Source of the DNA: RGIG4608 sp045606265 | GTDB lineage: Bacteria > Bacillota > Clostridia > Oscillospirales > CAG-272 | Direction: 5' to 3' | DNA length: 25,252 nucleotides | NCBI GenBank assembly: GCA_045606265.1 | Contig: JAZURO010000161.1 | Location: forward strand, 1-25,252 | Shown here: piece by piece, positions 1 through 7,609 of the stretch | How positions within the stretch are numbered: the stretch's first letter is position 1 | Layout: each line of letters begins with the position of its first letter | Position numbers and translations under genes: made by a program | The notes under the pieces: model-generated | The model's input: only the letters and a program-made list of their open reading frames with translations | Told to the model about the DNA's origin: nothing | The model's database searches: none

Positions 1-117
1 ATACCCATAAAGCAAATTTGTCAACTAAAAAATGAATTTTTAGGCAAAATCAACATAAAAAAGTTGCTTTTTTCTCCTTATAAAACAATTTTTTGTCTAT
101 TTTGTAATTTTTTGTAA
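1..117 (+). other. Possible 3' end of an upstream CDS (very uncertain)
   Basis: Frame 1 is open from the window edge to a TAA at 115-117, about 38 codons, while the other two plus-strand frames stop within 33 bases. A terminator-like hairpin begins 9 bases after this stop, which is where one would expect the end of a gene. The stretch is extremely AT-rich and its translation (rich in F, L, C and K) resembles no family I know, so it may be plain intergenic DNA. Apart from this and the two hairpins after it, I see nothing in 1-207. Confidence 0.15.
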
Positions 118-125
118 GATATAAC

Positions 126-158
126 TACGCACTTTAATACATTGTGCGTACCTTTTTT
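126..158 (+). terminator. Rho-independent terminator for a plus-strand transcript entering the window
   Basis: TACGCAC (126-132) pairs perfectly with GTGCGTA (144-150) across an 11-base loop, followed by CCTTTTTTATT. The T-tract lies on the plus strand, so it would end a transcript coming from left of the window. It faces the metA terminator, consistent with convergent genes. Confidence 0.6.
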
Positions 159-170
159 ATTAATAAATAC

Positions 171-204
171 AAAAAAGAGCAAATTCAACGAATTTGCTCT
201 TTTT
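171..204 (-). terminator. Terminator of the metY-metA operon
   Basis: A 14-bp stem (172-185 with 191-204, core GAGCAAATT/AATTTGCTC, loop CAACG) starts 4 bases past the metA stop. Read on the minus strand it ends in a T-run supplied by the A's at 171-176. It also has T's on the plus strand (200-204), so it could work in both directions. Confidence 0.85.
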
Positions 205-207
205 AAT

Positions 208-1119
208 TTATATGAGTGAAATATTATACGGTGTTACCTGATATACGTAATAGTTAAGCCAGTTAGAATATATTAATGAGGTGGTTGAATACCAGTTGGG
301 ATTTATCTCCGTCAAGCTCTCATCTACAAAATAGTTTTTGGGAGGATCAATCGGCAATCCCTTTGCCACATCACGAAGATACTCTGTTTTGAGCGTTTCT
401 TTACTGTATTCAAGATGTCCCATAAAGTAAATCTGACGACCGTCACGTGAGCGCAAAATTGATGCCCCGACCTCGTCACTTCTCGCAAGTGTTACAAGAT
501 CGTCTATCTTGGCAATTTCAAGTTCGCTTATCTCGGTATGACGTGAATGAGGTATGTTAATATATTTATCCGTTCCCTTCAAAAGCGGATCGTATCTCAT
601 TACCTTTTCGTGCGGGAAAATTCCAAACACCTTTTTTTCAAGCTCGGTTTTTTCAAGTCCGTAATAATAATGCAAAGCAGCTTGCGCTCCCCAGCAAATA
701 AACACGGTGCTTTGAACATTAGTACGGGCAAAATCCATAATCTGAGTCAGCTCGTTCCAATACTTAACCTCTTCAAAAGGGATTGTTTCAACGGGGGCTC
801 CCGTAATTATCATTCCGTCAAAGCGCTTCTCCTTTATCTCATCAAATGTTTTATAGAACTTTTCAAGATGATTTTCAGGTGCGTGTGTTCCAACGTATGA
901 CTGAGTTGCAACAAGTGTTACTCTGATTTGCAGCGGCGAGTTCGACAGCATTCTAATAAGCTGCGTTTCGGTTTCAATCTTCGTGGGCATCAAATTAAGA
1001 ATGGCTATCTCAATGGGACGAATGTCCTGGCGCTCAGCACGAAGCTCGTTCATCACGAAAATATTCTCTGATGCGAGTGTGGAATATGCAGGCATATCCT
1101 GCGGAATTATAATTGGCAT
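208..1119 (-). CDS. metA: Homoserine O-acetyltransferase (MetA family)
   Basis: Acylates the hydroxyl of L-homoserine, committing it to methionine synthesis; cytosolic. The 303-aa length is normal for the MetA/HTS family (alpha/beta-hydrolase-unrelated, class I glutamine-amidotransferase-like fold). The catalytic Cys142 lies in VFICWGAQAA, and His235 and Glu237 lie in FMGHLEYS, at the family's standard positions. Residue 111 in GAPVE is Glu. In this family Glu at 111 is known to go with acetyl-CoA use and Gly with succinyl-CoA, so despite the common 'succinyltransferase' label this enzyme should be an acetyltransferase. That fits the preceding gene metY, whose substrate is O-acetylhomoserine. 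The start is an ATG with AAGGA 8 bases upstream, 18 bases after the metY stop; the two genes share one transcript that ends at the hairpin just downstream. Confidence 0.95.
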   Translation of the reverse strand: MPIIIPQDMPAYSTLASENIFVMNELRAERQDIRPIEIAILNLMPTKIETETQLIRMLSNSPLQIRVTLVATQSYVGTHAPENHLEKFYKTFDEIKEKRFDGMIITGAPVETIPFEEVKYWNELTQIMDFARTNVQSTVFICWGAQAALHYYYGLEKTELEKKVFGIFPHEKVMRYDPLLKGTDKYINIPHSRHTEISELEIAKIDDLVTLARSDEVGASILRSRDGRQIYFMGHLEYSKETLKTEYLRDVAKGLPIDPPKNYFVDESLTEINPNWYSTTSLIYSNWLNYYVYQVTPYNISLI

Positions 1120-1137
1120 ATCTTTATCCTTATCCTG

Positions 1138-2412
1138 TTAAATTTGAGAAAGTGCGCCCTCCAGATCGGAAATTATATCCTCAACGTTTTCTATACCGAC
1201 TGACAAACGGATAAGATTATCGGCAATTCCGATATTTTCAAGATCCGCTTTTGAGAGCTGACGGTGTGTTGTTGATGCGGGATGAAGCACGCAGGAACGC
1301 ACGTCGGCAACGTGTGTCACTATTGCAATCATTTTAAGACCTTCCATAACAACCGTTGCGGCATCTGAACCGCCCTTAACACCAAAACTGAGCATACCGC
1401 CCTGTCCGTTTGGCATATATTTTTTTGCAAGTGCGTGATATTTATCACTTTTAAGTGAGCCGTATTTTACCCATTCAACCTTTTCGTGATTTGCAAGATA
1501 CTCGGCAACACATGCTGCGTTTGAGCTATGTCTTTCCATACGCAAAGCAAGAGTTTCCATACCGAGATTGGTAAGAAACGCGTTTTCAGGACTCATAATT
1601 GCACCGAGGTCACGCATCATCTGAACTCTGCATTTTGTTCCGAATGCTTTATCTCCAAGTGTTGAATAGACAAGTCCGTGATAGCTTTCATCGGGAATAT
1701 TAAACTCGGGATAGCGGTCACTTGAAGCAAAGTCGAAATTACCTCCGTCAACAACTGCGCCACCAAGAGCTACTGCGTGTCCGTCAAGATACTTTGACGA
1801 CGAGTAAAGCACTACATTTGCACCAAAATCAAGCGGTTTACACAAAACGGGAGTCACAAGCGTATTATCTACCATAAACAATATGCCATATTTCTTGGCA
1901 ATATCCGAAATCTTTTCAAAATCAAGCACAACGATCGTGGGATTTGCAACAGTTTCGGCAAAAATCACCTTTGTATTACCGTCAATGAGCTTTTCAATAT
2001 TTTCTGCACTGTCATCAGGATCGAAAAATCGAGTTTCTATTCCGTACTTTTTAAGAGTAACCGAGAAAAGATTATATGTACCTCCGTAAACTGCGGATGC
2101 AGAGACGATATTATCCCCTGCGTTGCATACGTTAAGAACTGCAAGAAGTGTTGCACTCATACCCGAGGCACACGCAATAGCACCCGTGCCGCCTTCAAGA
2201 AGTGCAAGCTTATCCTCAAACGCACTTAAAGTTGGGTTCCCTATTCTTGAATAGAAAAATCCCTCGCTTTTAAGGTCGAAAAGATCTGCCATATCCTGTG
2301 CCTTTTCATAATAAAAGGTCGTGCTTTTAACAACGGGGCAAACTCTTGCCTCTCCGCTTTTGGGTGAGTATGCTCCCTGCACGCAAATAGTATCAAGCTT
2401 TCTTTGTTTCAT
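1138..2412 (-). CDS. metY: O-acetylhomoserine sulfhydrylase (PLP-dependent Cys/Met metabolism enzyme)
   Basis: Converts O-acetyl-L-homoserine plus sulfide to L-homocysteine and acetate, the direct sulfhydrylation route to methionine. At 424 aa it has the length of MetY rather than the roughly 380-400 aa typical of cystathionine gamma-synthase or lyase. Visible hallmarks of the Cys/Met PLP family are FYSRIGNPT (53-61), the cofactor-contacting VDNT motif (181-184) and the PLP lysine K207 in LYSSSKYLDGH. GAGAGG sits 8 bases before the ATG. A near-perfect promoter lies at 2455-2483, leaving a leader of only about 35 bases, too short for an S-box or similar methionine riboswitch. It is the first gene of a two-gene operon with metA. 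A methionine gamma-lyase activity cannot be excluded, but the pairing with MetA argues for synthesis. Confidence 0.93.
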   Translation of the reverse strand: MKQRKLDTICVQGAYSPKSGEARVCPVVKSTTFYYEKAQDMADLFDLKSEGFFYSRIGNPTLSAFEDKLALLEGGTGAIACASGMSATLLAVLNVCNAGDNIVSASAVYGGTYNLFSVTLKKYGIETRFFDPDDSAENIEKLIDGNTKVIFAETVANPTIVVLDFEKISDIAKKYGILFMVDNTLVTPVLCKPLDFGANVVLYSSSKYLDGHAVALGGAVVDGGNFDFASSDRYPEFNIPDESYHGLVYSTLGDKAFGTKCRVQMMRDLGAIMSPENAFLTNLGMETLALRMERHSSNAACVAEYLANHEKVEWVKYGSLKSDKYHALAKKYMPNGQGGMLSFGVKGGSDAATVVMEGLKMIAIVTHVADVRSCVLHPASTTHRQLSKADLENIGIADNLIRLSVGIENVEDIISDLEGALSQI

Positions 2413-2454
2413 TGTGATACCTCTCTATATAAAAAAGTAATATACTAACATTGA

Positions 2455-2483
2455 ATTATATCATATATTTGGCTTCGTGTCAA
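2455..2483 (-). promoter_or_regulatory. Sigma-A promoter of metY-metA
   Basis: Minus strand: TTGACA (2478-2483), 17-base spacer, TATAAT (2455-2460). Both boxes match consensus exactly. Its -35 is only 8 bp from the -35 of the divergent promoter at 2492-2520, so a single regulator bound between them could affect both. Confidence 0.88.
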
Positions 2484-2491
2484 TAAAGCTA

Positions 2492-2520
2492 TTGCATTTT
2501 TTGGTGCATTGTGCTATAAT
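2492..2520 (+). promoter_or_regulatory. Sigma-A promoter of the two small-protein genes
   Basis: TTGCAT (2492-2497), 17-base spacer, TATAAT (2515-2520). It directs transcription into the gene starting at 2555, and rules out the longer reading frame that opens at 2477, whose first codons would lie inside the promoter. Confidence 0.8.
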
Positions 2521-2554
2521 GAATTGTAAAGTTTCTGTGAAAGGAAGAATAATT

Positions 2555-2728
2555 ATGAGTCTTTGCGAGAGCTGTGTTTATTTCGACTATGATGAGGAAT
2601 ATGAAGAAAACGTCTGCACAATAAATCTTGACGAGGACGAATACGTCCGCTTTTCACAAAGCAAGGGTAAGGAATGCCCTTATTACAAATACTATGATGA
2701 ATACAAATCAGTACACAAACAAATATAA
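2555..2728 (+). CDS. Small acidic cysteine-containing protein (DUF6472-like)
   Basis: A 57-aa protein of unknown function. It contains Cys4 and Cys7 (CESC), Cys21 and Cys41 (ECPYY), a spacing that could bind a metal, and many Asp, Glu and Tyr residues with a basic C-terminal end (YKSVHKQI). From memory it resembles the short clostridial family annotated DUF6472, which shares the N-terminal CxxC, a central NLDEDE and a CPY...YDEYK ending; I cannot check this here. The start is the ATG after AAGGAAG (2541-2547). The frame continues upstream to 2477 but that part overlaps the promoter. It is followed 12 bases later by the DUF1292 gene, with AAGGAG between them, and both probably form one transcript. 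Confidence 0.85.
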   Translation: MSLCESCVYFDYDEEYEENVCTINLDEDEYVRFSQSKGKECPYYKYYDEYKSVHKQI

Positions 2729-2740
2729 GGAGACCATTTT

Positions 2741-3064
2741 ATGCAGGAATTTAATGAAAATGATATTATTGAAGAAGAGCTTGAAGAAGATGGCTTGATT
2801 ACACTTCGAACAGCCGACGGTGAAGAAATCGAATTCCACGATATCGCAGGAATTGCTCTTGATAGCGGATTTTATGCAATTCTTCAACCTGTAATTCTTT
2901 TGAAAGATATGGCTGAGGATGAGGCACTTGTTTTCCGTGTTGATAAAAATGAAAACGGTGATGATAAATTCACATACGTTATTGACAACGACATTATTGA
3001 CGCAGTATTTGAAAAGTATTATATAATGCTTGAAGCCTTTGAAAAAGAAGATAATAATCAATAA
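2741..3064 (+). CDS. DUF1292 family protein
   Basis: A 107-aa, strongly acidic cytosolic protein of unknown function. The N-terminal half (roughly 10-60) has the DUF1292 pattern: an acidic start, a short beta-strand run ITLRTADGEEIEFH, then a segment reading YAILQPV followed by ALVFRV. The family is widespread in Firmicutes, usually next to yrzL and ruvX (yrrK) downstream of alaS. Here that neighbourhood is absent, and it is instead paired with the 57-aa cysteine protein under one promoter. AAGGAG lies 8 bases before the ATG. Transcription ends at the strong hairpin directly after the stop codon. Confidence 0.85.
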   Translation: MQEFNENDIIEEELEEDGLITLRTADGEEIEFHDIAGIALDSGFYAILQPVILLKDMAEDEALVFRVDKNENGDDKFTYVIDNDIIDAVFEKYYIMLEAFEKEDNNQ

Positions 3065-3065
3065 A

Positions 3066-3100
3066 AAGAAACGGCGGAATTTCCGCCGTTTCTTCTTTTT
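3066..3100. terminator. Bidirectional terminator between DUF1292 and folD
   Basis: A 12-bp stem AAGAAACGGCGG (3066-3077) / CCGCCGTTTCTT (3083-3094) with loop AATTT. On the plus strand it is followed by CTTTTT. On the minus strand it lies 4 bases past the folD stop and is followed by T's. It serves both convergent operons. Confidence 0.92.
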
Positions 3101-3941
3101 ACTTTTCTGCAGCTCTCAGAGTGTTCTGTAAAAGCATTGTAATAGTCATGGGGCCTACACCACCGGGAACGGGGGTAATATGGGATGCAACCTTACTTAC
3201 CGAAACAAAGTCAACGTCGCCCGTGAGCTTCCCCTCAGCATTTCTGTTCATTCCCACGTCGATAACAACTGCTCCCTCTTTGACCATATCGGCAGTTACA
3301 AAATTTGCCTTGCCTATCGCAACAACAAGTATATCGGCTCTCTTGCACACTTCCTTCAAGTTGCCCGTTTTACTGTGACAAACTGTTACAGTTCCGTTCT
3401 CGGATAGAAGAAGAAGTGCCATCGGCTTACCAACGATATTGGAACGCCCGATAACCACGCACTCCTTGCCCGAAATCTCTATGTCAGAGCGATGGAGCAG
3501 CTCCATAATTCCAGCCGGTGTGCAGGGCAAAAATTTTGGATTTCCAATGGTAATTCTTCCCACGTTATACGGATGGAATGCATCAACGTCCTTTTCGGGC
3601 TTGATTCTGAGTATTACCTGCTCTTCATCAAGATGACTCGGAAGCGGCAGCTGAACTAAAATTCCGTGCACGTTTTCATCACCATTGAGCTTGTCTATAA
3701 GAGCATTAAGCTCCTCCTGTGTTGTGCTTTCGGGCATCTCATATACCCAGGAATTAAAGCCGACCTGCTCACACGCTTTCCTTTTGTTGCGCACGTAAAC
3801 CTGTGATGCGGGATTTTCGCCGACTATAACTACCGCAAGTCCGGGACGGGAGCCCGTATTTTCATTATAGATTCTTACTTTTTCAGCAATCTCCTCTCTT
3901 ATCTGAGCCGAAATTGCCTTTCCGTCAATAATCTTTGCCAT
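3099..3941 (-). CDS. folD: Bifunctional methylenetetrahydrofolate dehydrogenase / methenyltetrahydrofolate cyclohydrolase
   Basis: Interconverts 5,10-methylene-, methenyl- and 10-formyl-tetrahydrofolate in cytosolic one-carbon metabolism. The 280-aa length is standard. The catalytic Tyr49 and Lys53 lie in QVYVRNKRKAC, followed by the substrate motif LVQLPLP, the PEKDVDAFHPYNVG segment, the dinucleotide-binding VVIGRSNIVGKP, and the C-terminal signature PVPGGVGPMT. The Ala in DVDAF, where many bacteria have Gly, is a variant I associate with clostridial sequences. It is the last gene of the ymfF-ymfH-lgt-folD operon, two bases after the lgt stop, and ends at a strong shared terminator. Confidence 0.96.
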   Translation of the reverse strand: MAKIIDGKAISAQIREEIAEKVRIYNENTGSRPGLAVVIVGENPASQVYVRNKRKACEQVGFNSWVYEMPESTTQEELNALIDKLNGDENVHGILVQLPLPSHLDEEQVILRIKPEKDVDAFHPYNVGRITIGNPKFLPCTPAGIMELLHRSDIEISGKECVVIGRSNIVGKPMALLLLSENGTVTVCHSKTGNLKEVCKRADILVVAIGKANFVTADMVKEGAVVIDVGMNRNAEGKLTGDVDFVSVSKVASHITPVPGGVGPMTITMLLQNTLRAAEK

Positions 3942-3943
3942 AA

Positions 3944-4873
3944 TTATTCTTTCTCGCTTGATTTTTCAACGAATTCAACCTGCGCAAGCTTTGAATCGGG
4001 ATGCTTCTTAACATAGATAAGTCCATAAATGAGGAGCGCAGTCGCGAGAGCAAAGAGCAAGAAGCCGAGAAGCTGTGAAACTCTTATACCTGTATCACCA
4101 ATATAGAGAGCATCAGTTCTGAGTCCTTCGATAAACATTCTGCCAAAGCCGTACCAAGCAAAATAATAAAGCGCTATTTGTCCGTCAAATTTCTTCTTTT
4201 TGAAGAAAATATTGATAAGAATAAATCCGATAATATTCCAAAGTGATTCATAAAGGAAGGTGGGATGAACGCCAAGCGTACCGTCAACGATCTGAGCTAC
4301 CTGCTCTTCATTGATAAGTCCCTTTCTAAGAAGCTCGCCTGCAAATTTAGGTGAGCTCATACGCCAAGGAAGTGTTGTAACCGTTCCGTATGCTTCACCG
4401 TTGAAGAAGTTGCCCCAACGTCCCATCGCCTGTGCAATCATTACACCGGGGCCAACTGCGTCAAAGAGCTTTCTCCAGCTCAGCTTTTTTATGCGGCATA
4501 CGATAAAAATAGTCAATGCGCCTGCAATAACGCCACCGTAAATTGCAAGTCCCGAAAGACCGCCCTCGCCAAGACCGATAACATCCTTAAAAGATTCAAA
4601 TTGGCTTGGGTTAAATGCTACGTAGTAAAGGCGCGCACCGATAACACCAAAGAAGATGGTAAAAATTGCAATATCAATGAGGTCGTCAATCTTTATTCCC
4701 TGCTGCTTACAACGGAATGAAGCATAGGCAATTGCCATAAGCATACCAAGCGCAATAACCACACCGTACCATCTGACCTCTATGCCCTCTCCTATCGGGA
4801 GCTTAAAGGCAATACTGTTTATATCCCAGTTCTCTATTCCAAAACCGGGAAACGAAAGCTTAAAATTTGTCAC
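3944..4873 (-). CDS. lgt: Prolipoprotein diacylglyceryl transferase
   Basis: Integral membrane enzyme that moves diacylglycerol from phosphatidylglycerol onto the lipobox cysteine of prelipoproteins. With the GTG start it is 309 aa. The family signature GRWGNFFNGEAYG begins at residue 151, several hydrophobic membrane helices are visible (about 35-53, 64-82, 113-134 and two or three near the C-terminus), and the late arginine motif GRMFIEGLRTD is present. The essential His of the E. coli GGxxxHGG motif is Tyr122 here (LAIYGG), as I recall in many Firmicutes. Start choice: the frame also has an upstream ATG at 4888, but that has no ribosome site, whereas GGAGG at 4882-4886 is ideally placed 8 bases before the GTG at 4873-4871. 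It follows ymfH directly. Confidence 0.94.
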   Translation of the reverse strand: MTNFKLSFPGFGIENWDINSIAFKLPIGEGIEVRWYGVVIALGMLMAIAYASFRCKQQGIKIDDLIDIAIFTIFFGVIGARLYYVAFNPSQFESFKDVIGLGEGGLSGLAIYGGVIAGALTIFIVCRIKKLSWRKLFDAVGPGVMIAQAMGRWGNFFNGEAYGTVTTLPWRMSSPKFAGELLRKGLINEEQVAQIVDGTLGVHPTFLYESLWNIIGFILINIFFKKKKFDGQIALYYFAWYGFGRMFIEGLRTDALYIGDTGIRVSQLLGFLLFALATALLIYGLIYVKKHPDSKLAQVEFVEKSSEKE

Positions 4874-4881
4874 AATAGTTT

Positions 4882-4886
4882 CCTCC
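4882..4886 (-). promoter_or_regulatory. Shine-Dalgarno site that sets the GTG start of lgt
   Basis: GGAGG on the minus strand, 8 bases before GTG (4873). It overlaps the alternative ATG at 4888-4886, so a ribosome bound here would start at the GTG, not at the ATG. Confidence 0.8.
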
Positions 4887-4889
4887 ATT

Positions 4890-6188
4890 CTACTGATTCT
4901 CAGTAAAATTATTTTTTATAACAGAAAGTGCAAAGCACTTGTCATCAAATGAATCTGAAAGGCACGCCTTGACACAATCAAAGCTTACCCTCTCGATTAT
5001 TTTGCGATATTCAAAAATATCACTGCCCTCAAACACAAAGTTGAGAAGCGAATTGGCTATATCGTCCACCGAGTCAAAATCCCTGATAAATTCAGCCATC
5101 ATCACTCGCTTACATCTGATAAAGTCCTTTTCGTTAAGTCCGTTCTGCTTTACCCTCTTTACATACGATTTTACCTTTTCAAAAACAAGCTCAGGCAAGT
5201 CGCTTTCCGCATATATCGAATGAAAAGCGGCATCTCTGGTGATAGAATAGCCGTAGGAATAGGATTCGTTAATAAGCCCACTTTCAAAAAGCTCGTTATA
5301 CAGCTCACCCGCACGTGAAAACAGCATTTCATCAAGAATAGTCATTGCCACGTCACGTTCAAGACGTTCTGTTATGTTGTCACTCGGCTTTTTGTCCTTG
5401 ATTCCTATTTCAAGCACCGATTGGCTAACGGGCATAACGTTCTCTATATACGGAACACTTACAGCGCTACCATAAGAAAGATCAGGCAAAACAGGCGGAT
5501 CATTAAAATCTCTTGGCGGGAGCGATTTGCTCACCGTTTCAAGCACGGATTCTTCGTCAACGTCTCCGCAAACAACAAGCGCCATATTAGAATATCTGTA
5601 AAAGCTCTCATAACACTCATACAGTGTTTTGTCACTGATATTTTCTATAGTTTCTTCCGTTCCAAGCACGTCGTTCGAGAGCTTACAATCACCGTAAAGA
5701 GCCAACAAAAGATTTTTAGACACGTAGTCATACGGACTGTCAAGACACATCTTTATTTCCTGCGTAATAATATCCCTTTCACTGTTTACGTTTTGCTTTG
5801 TAAAATAAGGATTATAAACAAAGTTGATAAGCTCAGCAAGAGCAAGATCAAAATTCTCGGTACACGAGAACATATAAACCGTTTTATTATTCGAGGTATA
5901 TGCGTTTGCATCAGCCCCAAAGGAAGCAAGTATCTCACAGGCGTCAACTCCATCGGCACTTGAAAAGAGTTTATGCTCAAGAAAATGCGCAATACCCGAG
6001 GGAAAATTCTTTTTCTCGCAATCCACGGTTGCGCCTTCCTCGTAAACGGATCCGAATTTAACTCCCAAAAGGGCGGTTTTTATAGTCATTTTCTTTGGAA
6101 AAACGTATATATCAAGCCCGCTTTCGTGCTTCATATAATAATACTTTTCATTAAGCTTTTCATCAACAAAGGAAGTAAATCTATTCAT
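4890..6188 (-). CDS. ymfH: M16 family zinc metallopeptidase (YmfH-like, catalytic partner)
   Basis: A 432-aa member of the pitrilysin/insulinase superfamily (M16B type), with two homologous halves. The inverted zinc motif HFLEH is intact at 68-72, with Glu144 in RDIITQEI as the likely third ligand, so it should be an active peptidase. It pairs with the preceding gene, which lacks this motif, the known arrangement of heterodimeric M16B enzymes such as Bacillus YmfF/YmfH; the physiological substrate is unknown to me. There is no signal peptide, so it is probably cytosolic. Start: ATG at 6188 with GAGGAGG just upstream. An apparent 27-codon extension upstream runs back over the ymfF end and is not used. 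It overlaps ymfF by 8 bases (translational coupling) and ends in TAG. Confidence 0.9.
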   Translation of the reverse strand: MNRFTSFVDEKLNEKYYYMKHESGLDIYVFPKKMTIKTALLGVKFGSVYEEGATVDCEKKNFPSGIAHFLEHKLFSSADGVDACEILASFGADANAYTSNNKTVYMFSCTENFDLALAELINFVYNPYFTKQNVNSERDIITQEIKMCLDSPYDYVSKNLLLALYGDCKLSNDVLGTEETIENISDKTLYECYESFYRYSNMALVVCGDVDEESVLETVSKSLPPRDFNDPPVLPDLSYGSAVSVPYIENVMPVSQSVLEIGIKDKKPSDNITERLERDVAMTILDEMLFSRAGELYNELFESGLINESYSYGYSITRDAAFHSIYAESDLPELVFEKVKSYVKRVKQNGLNEKDFIRCKRVMMAEFIRDFDSVDDIANSLLNFVFEGSDIFEYRKIIERVSFDCVKACLSDSFDDKCFALSVIKNNFTENQ

Positions 6189-7479
6189 AAATTTCCTCCT
6201 CTCCGTCACCCTGCAAAAAATATACCGTATGGAGTGAGAGCTTATTTGATGCAAGCACAACGTCATCAACGGTCAAGCTATCAAGAATTTCCAGAAAACC
6301 GTCAACGTCAACTTCAATACCGTTTATTATTCTGCCGAGATAAAATCTCTCGATAGCATTTGCTGAATCTGCAAGACCGCTATACACATTATAGATTGAT
6401 TTTTTTGCCGCACTGAATTCTTTTTCACTTATTTTTCCCTGCTTTATGTCTTCAAGCTGTGCAATAATTGCCGCCTTGGCTTGCTCGTAGTTTGAGCTGT
6501 CTATTCCCGAGGTTGTAAATATTGCTCCGCGTGCGCTATTGTATATTGACGAACATTCATAGCAAAGCGAGAGCTTTTCTCTGACATTCATAAAGAGCTT
6601 TGAAATGGGAGAAGCACCGAGAATCTCGTTACACAGAAGCATAGCATAATAGTCGCTGTCACACCAGGTAACACCACAGTTGAATCCCATAATAAGACGT
6701 CCTTGTGAAACGTCGGATTTTTCAATTACTTCATTGGGAGCATCGGGATTTTCAAGCAATTTGGGAGCTTTACTGTTCGATAAAGCATTTGTGCTTTTAC
6801 CTGCAAATTCATCTTTGAGAAGCTCTTTTATCTCATCAGCGTCACGTTTACCAACGTAAAATACAATCAGCTTTGAATCATTTATAAGTTTCTTATAGCA
6901 TTCGTAAAGCTCACCTGACGAAACTCTGTCAATTTTGTCACACATTGTGTCAAGATTGTCAACAATGCCAAGGGATTTGAACATCTCTTCCCTGCATCTT
7001 ATCGCCGCATATGTTCTCGGCTCGTTAATCTGCGACATTATGATGCTTTTGTAATTCTCTTTTTCGCTTTTTACAAACTCCTCGTAAAAGGCGCCTGTTT
7101 GCGTGTCAATAAGAGGATTATACAGCATTTGCCTTATCACTTCAAGAGCATCACAAAGAATTTCCTCACCGTTTTCGGTGTACGAAGAATAGATCACGTC
7201 TGCGGAAACCCCGAGAAGCTGAATATCGTCAAATTTTTGATTTTTGAGGTTGACAAGCGTAGCATAAAGCTCATCAAGGCGCTCATTTATATCCTTTTGC
7301 GTGGGATATTTTTCAGTTCCCCTTTTCAGCACCGACAAAAGCAACGAGCGCTTGACCGATTCCTCTTTAATTGTTGGAAGCGCAAAATAAACTGATATAT
7401 TTTCGCTTTTGAATCGGTCGGTTTTATATGTATAAATATCTATACGATTATCAAGTGTCGTATATTGGATATCTTTCAT
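6181..7479 (-). CDS. ymfF: M16 family peptidase-like protein without zinc site (YmfF-like)
   Basis: A 432-aa M16 homologue, exactly as long as its downstream partner. Where HXXEH should be, the sequence reads LLLSVLKRGTEKYP (about 47-60), so it cannot bind zinc there. The C-terminal half keeps the M16 fold features (a long FYLGRIINGIE segment), typical of the non-catalytic subunit that shapes the cavity in a heterodimer with an active partner. It is the first gene of the ymfF-ymfH-lgt-folD operon. Start: the ATG at 7479. The frame extends upstream to a GTG at 7524, but that codon would lie at or before the transcription start of the promoter at 7516-7544. The ribosome site AGAG is weak. Confidence 0.87.
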   Translation of the reverse strand: MKDIQYTTLDNRIDIYTYKTDRFKSENISVYFALPTIKEESVKRSLLLSVLKRGTEKYPTQKDINERLDELYATLVNLKNQKFDDIQLLGVSADVIYSSYTENGEEILCDALEVIRQMLYNPLIDTQTGAFYEEFVKSEKENYKSIIMSQINEPRTYAAIRCREEMFKSLGIVDNLDTMCDKIDRVSSGELYECYKKLINDSKLIVFYVGKRDADEIKELLKDEFAGKSTNALSNSKAPKLLENPDAPNEVIEKSDVSQGRLIMGFNCGVTWCDSDYYAMLLCNEILGASPISKLFMNVREKLSLCYECSSIYNSARGAIFTTSGIDSSNYEQAKAAIIAQLEDIKQGKISEKEFSAAKKSIYNVYSGLADSANAIERFYLGRIINGIEVDVDGFLEILDSLTVDDVVLASNKLSLHTVYFLQGDGEEEIYE

Positions 7480-7515
7480 CACCGGTTTCTCTTTCAAATT
7501 TATATAGTCAGTTAT

Positions 7516-7544
7516 ATAATACACTATTTTTCAAAATTTTTCAA
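7516..7544 (-). promoter_or_regulatory. Sigma-A promoter of ymfF-ymfH-lgt-folD
   Basis: Minus strand: TTGAAA (7539-7544), 17-base spacer, TATTAT (7516-7521). It leaves a leader of about 30 bases before the ATG at 7479. It is divergent from the ylxM promoter, with 54 bases between the two -35 boxes. Confidence 0.7.
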
Positions 7545-7594
7545 TGGATATTGACGATTTATTTGTAAATATTTTCAGAAAAAAGTTTAGAAAA

Positions 7595-7609
7595 GCTATT
7601 GACAATAGC
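7595..7609 (+). promoter_or_regulatory. Inverted repeat centred on the ylxM -35 box (possible operator)
   Basis: GCTATTGACAATAGC is a perfect 6-bp inverted repeat with a 3-base centre. The -35 hexamer TTGACA (7599-7604) lies inside it, so a dimeric protein bound here would cover the promoter. Confidence 0.45.

Noticed and set aside
2413..2454. Methionine-responsive riboswitch (S-box or T-box) before metY
   Set aside because: The predicted leader is only about 35-40 bases, far too short, and no terminator hairpin is present.
2477..2554. Longer N-terminus (26 extra codons) for the 57-aa protein
   Set aside because: The TATAAT box at 2515-2520 and the AAGGAAG ribosome site lie inside it; the ATG at 2555 fits both.
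5421..5963. 180-codon open frame on the plus strand opposite ymfH
   Set aside because: Lies wholly opposite a well-supported M16 gene, has no ribosome site or promoter, and its protein is an Ile/Arg/Lys-rich shadow of the codons on the other strand.
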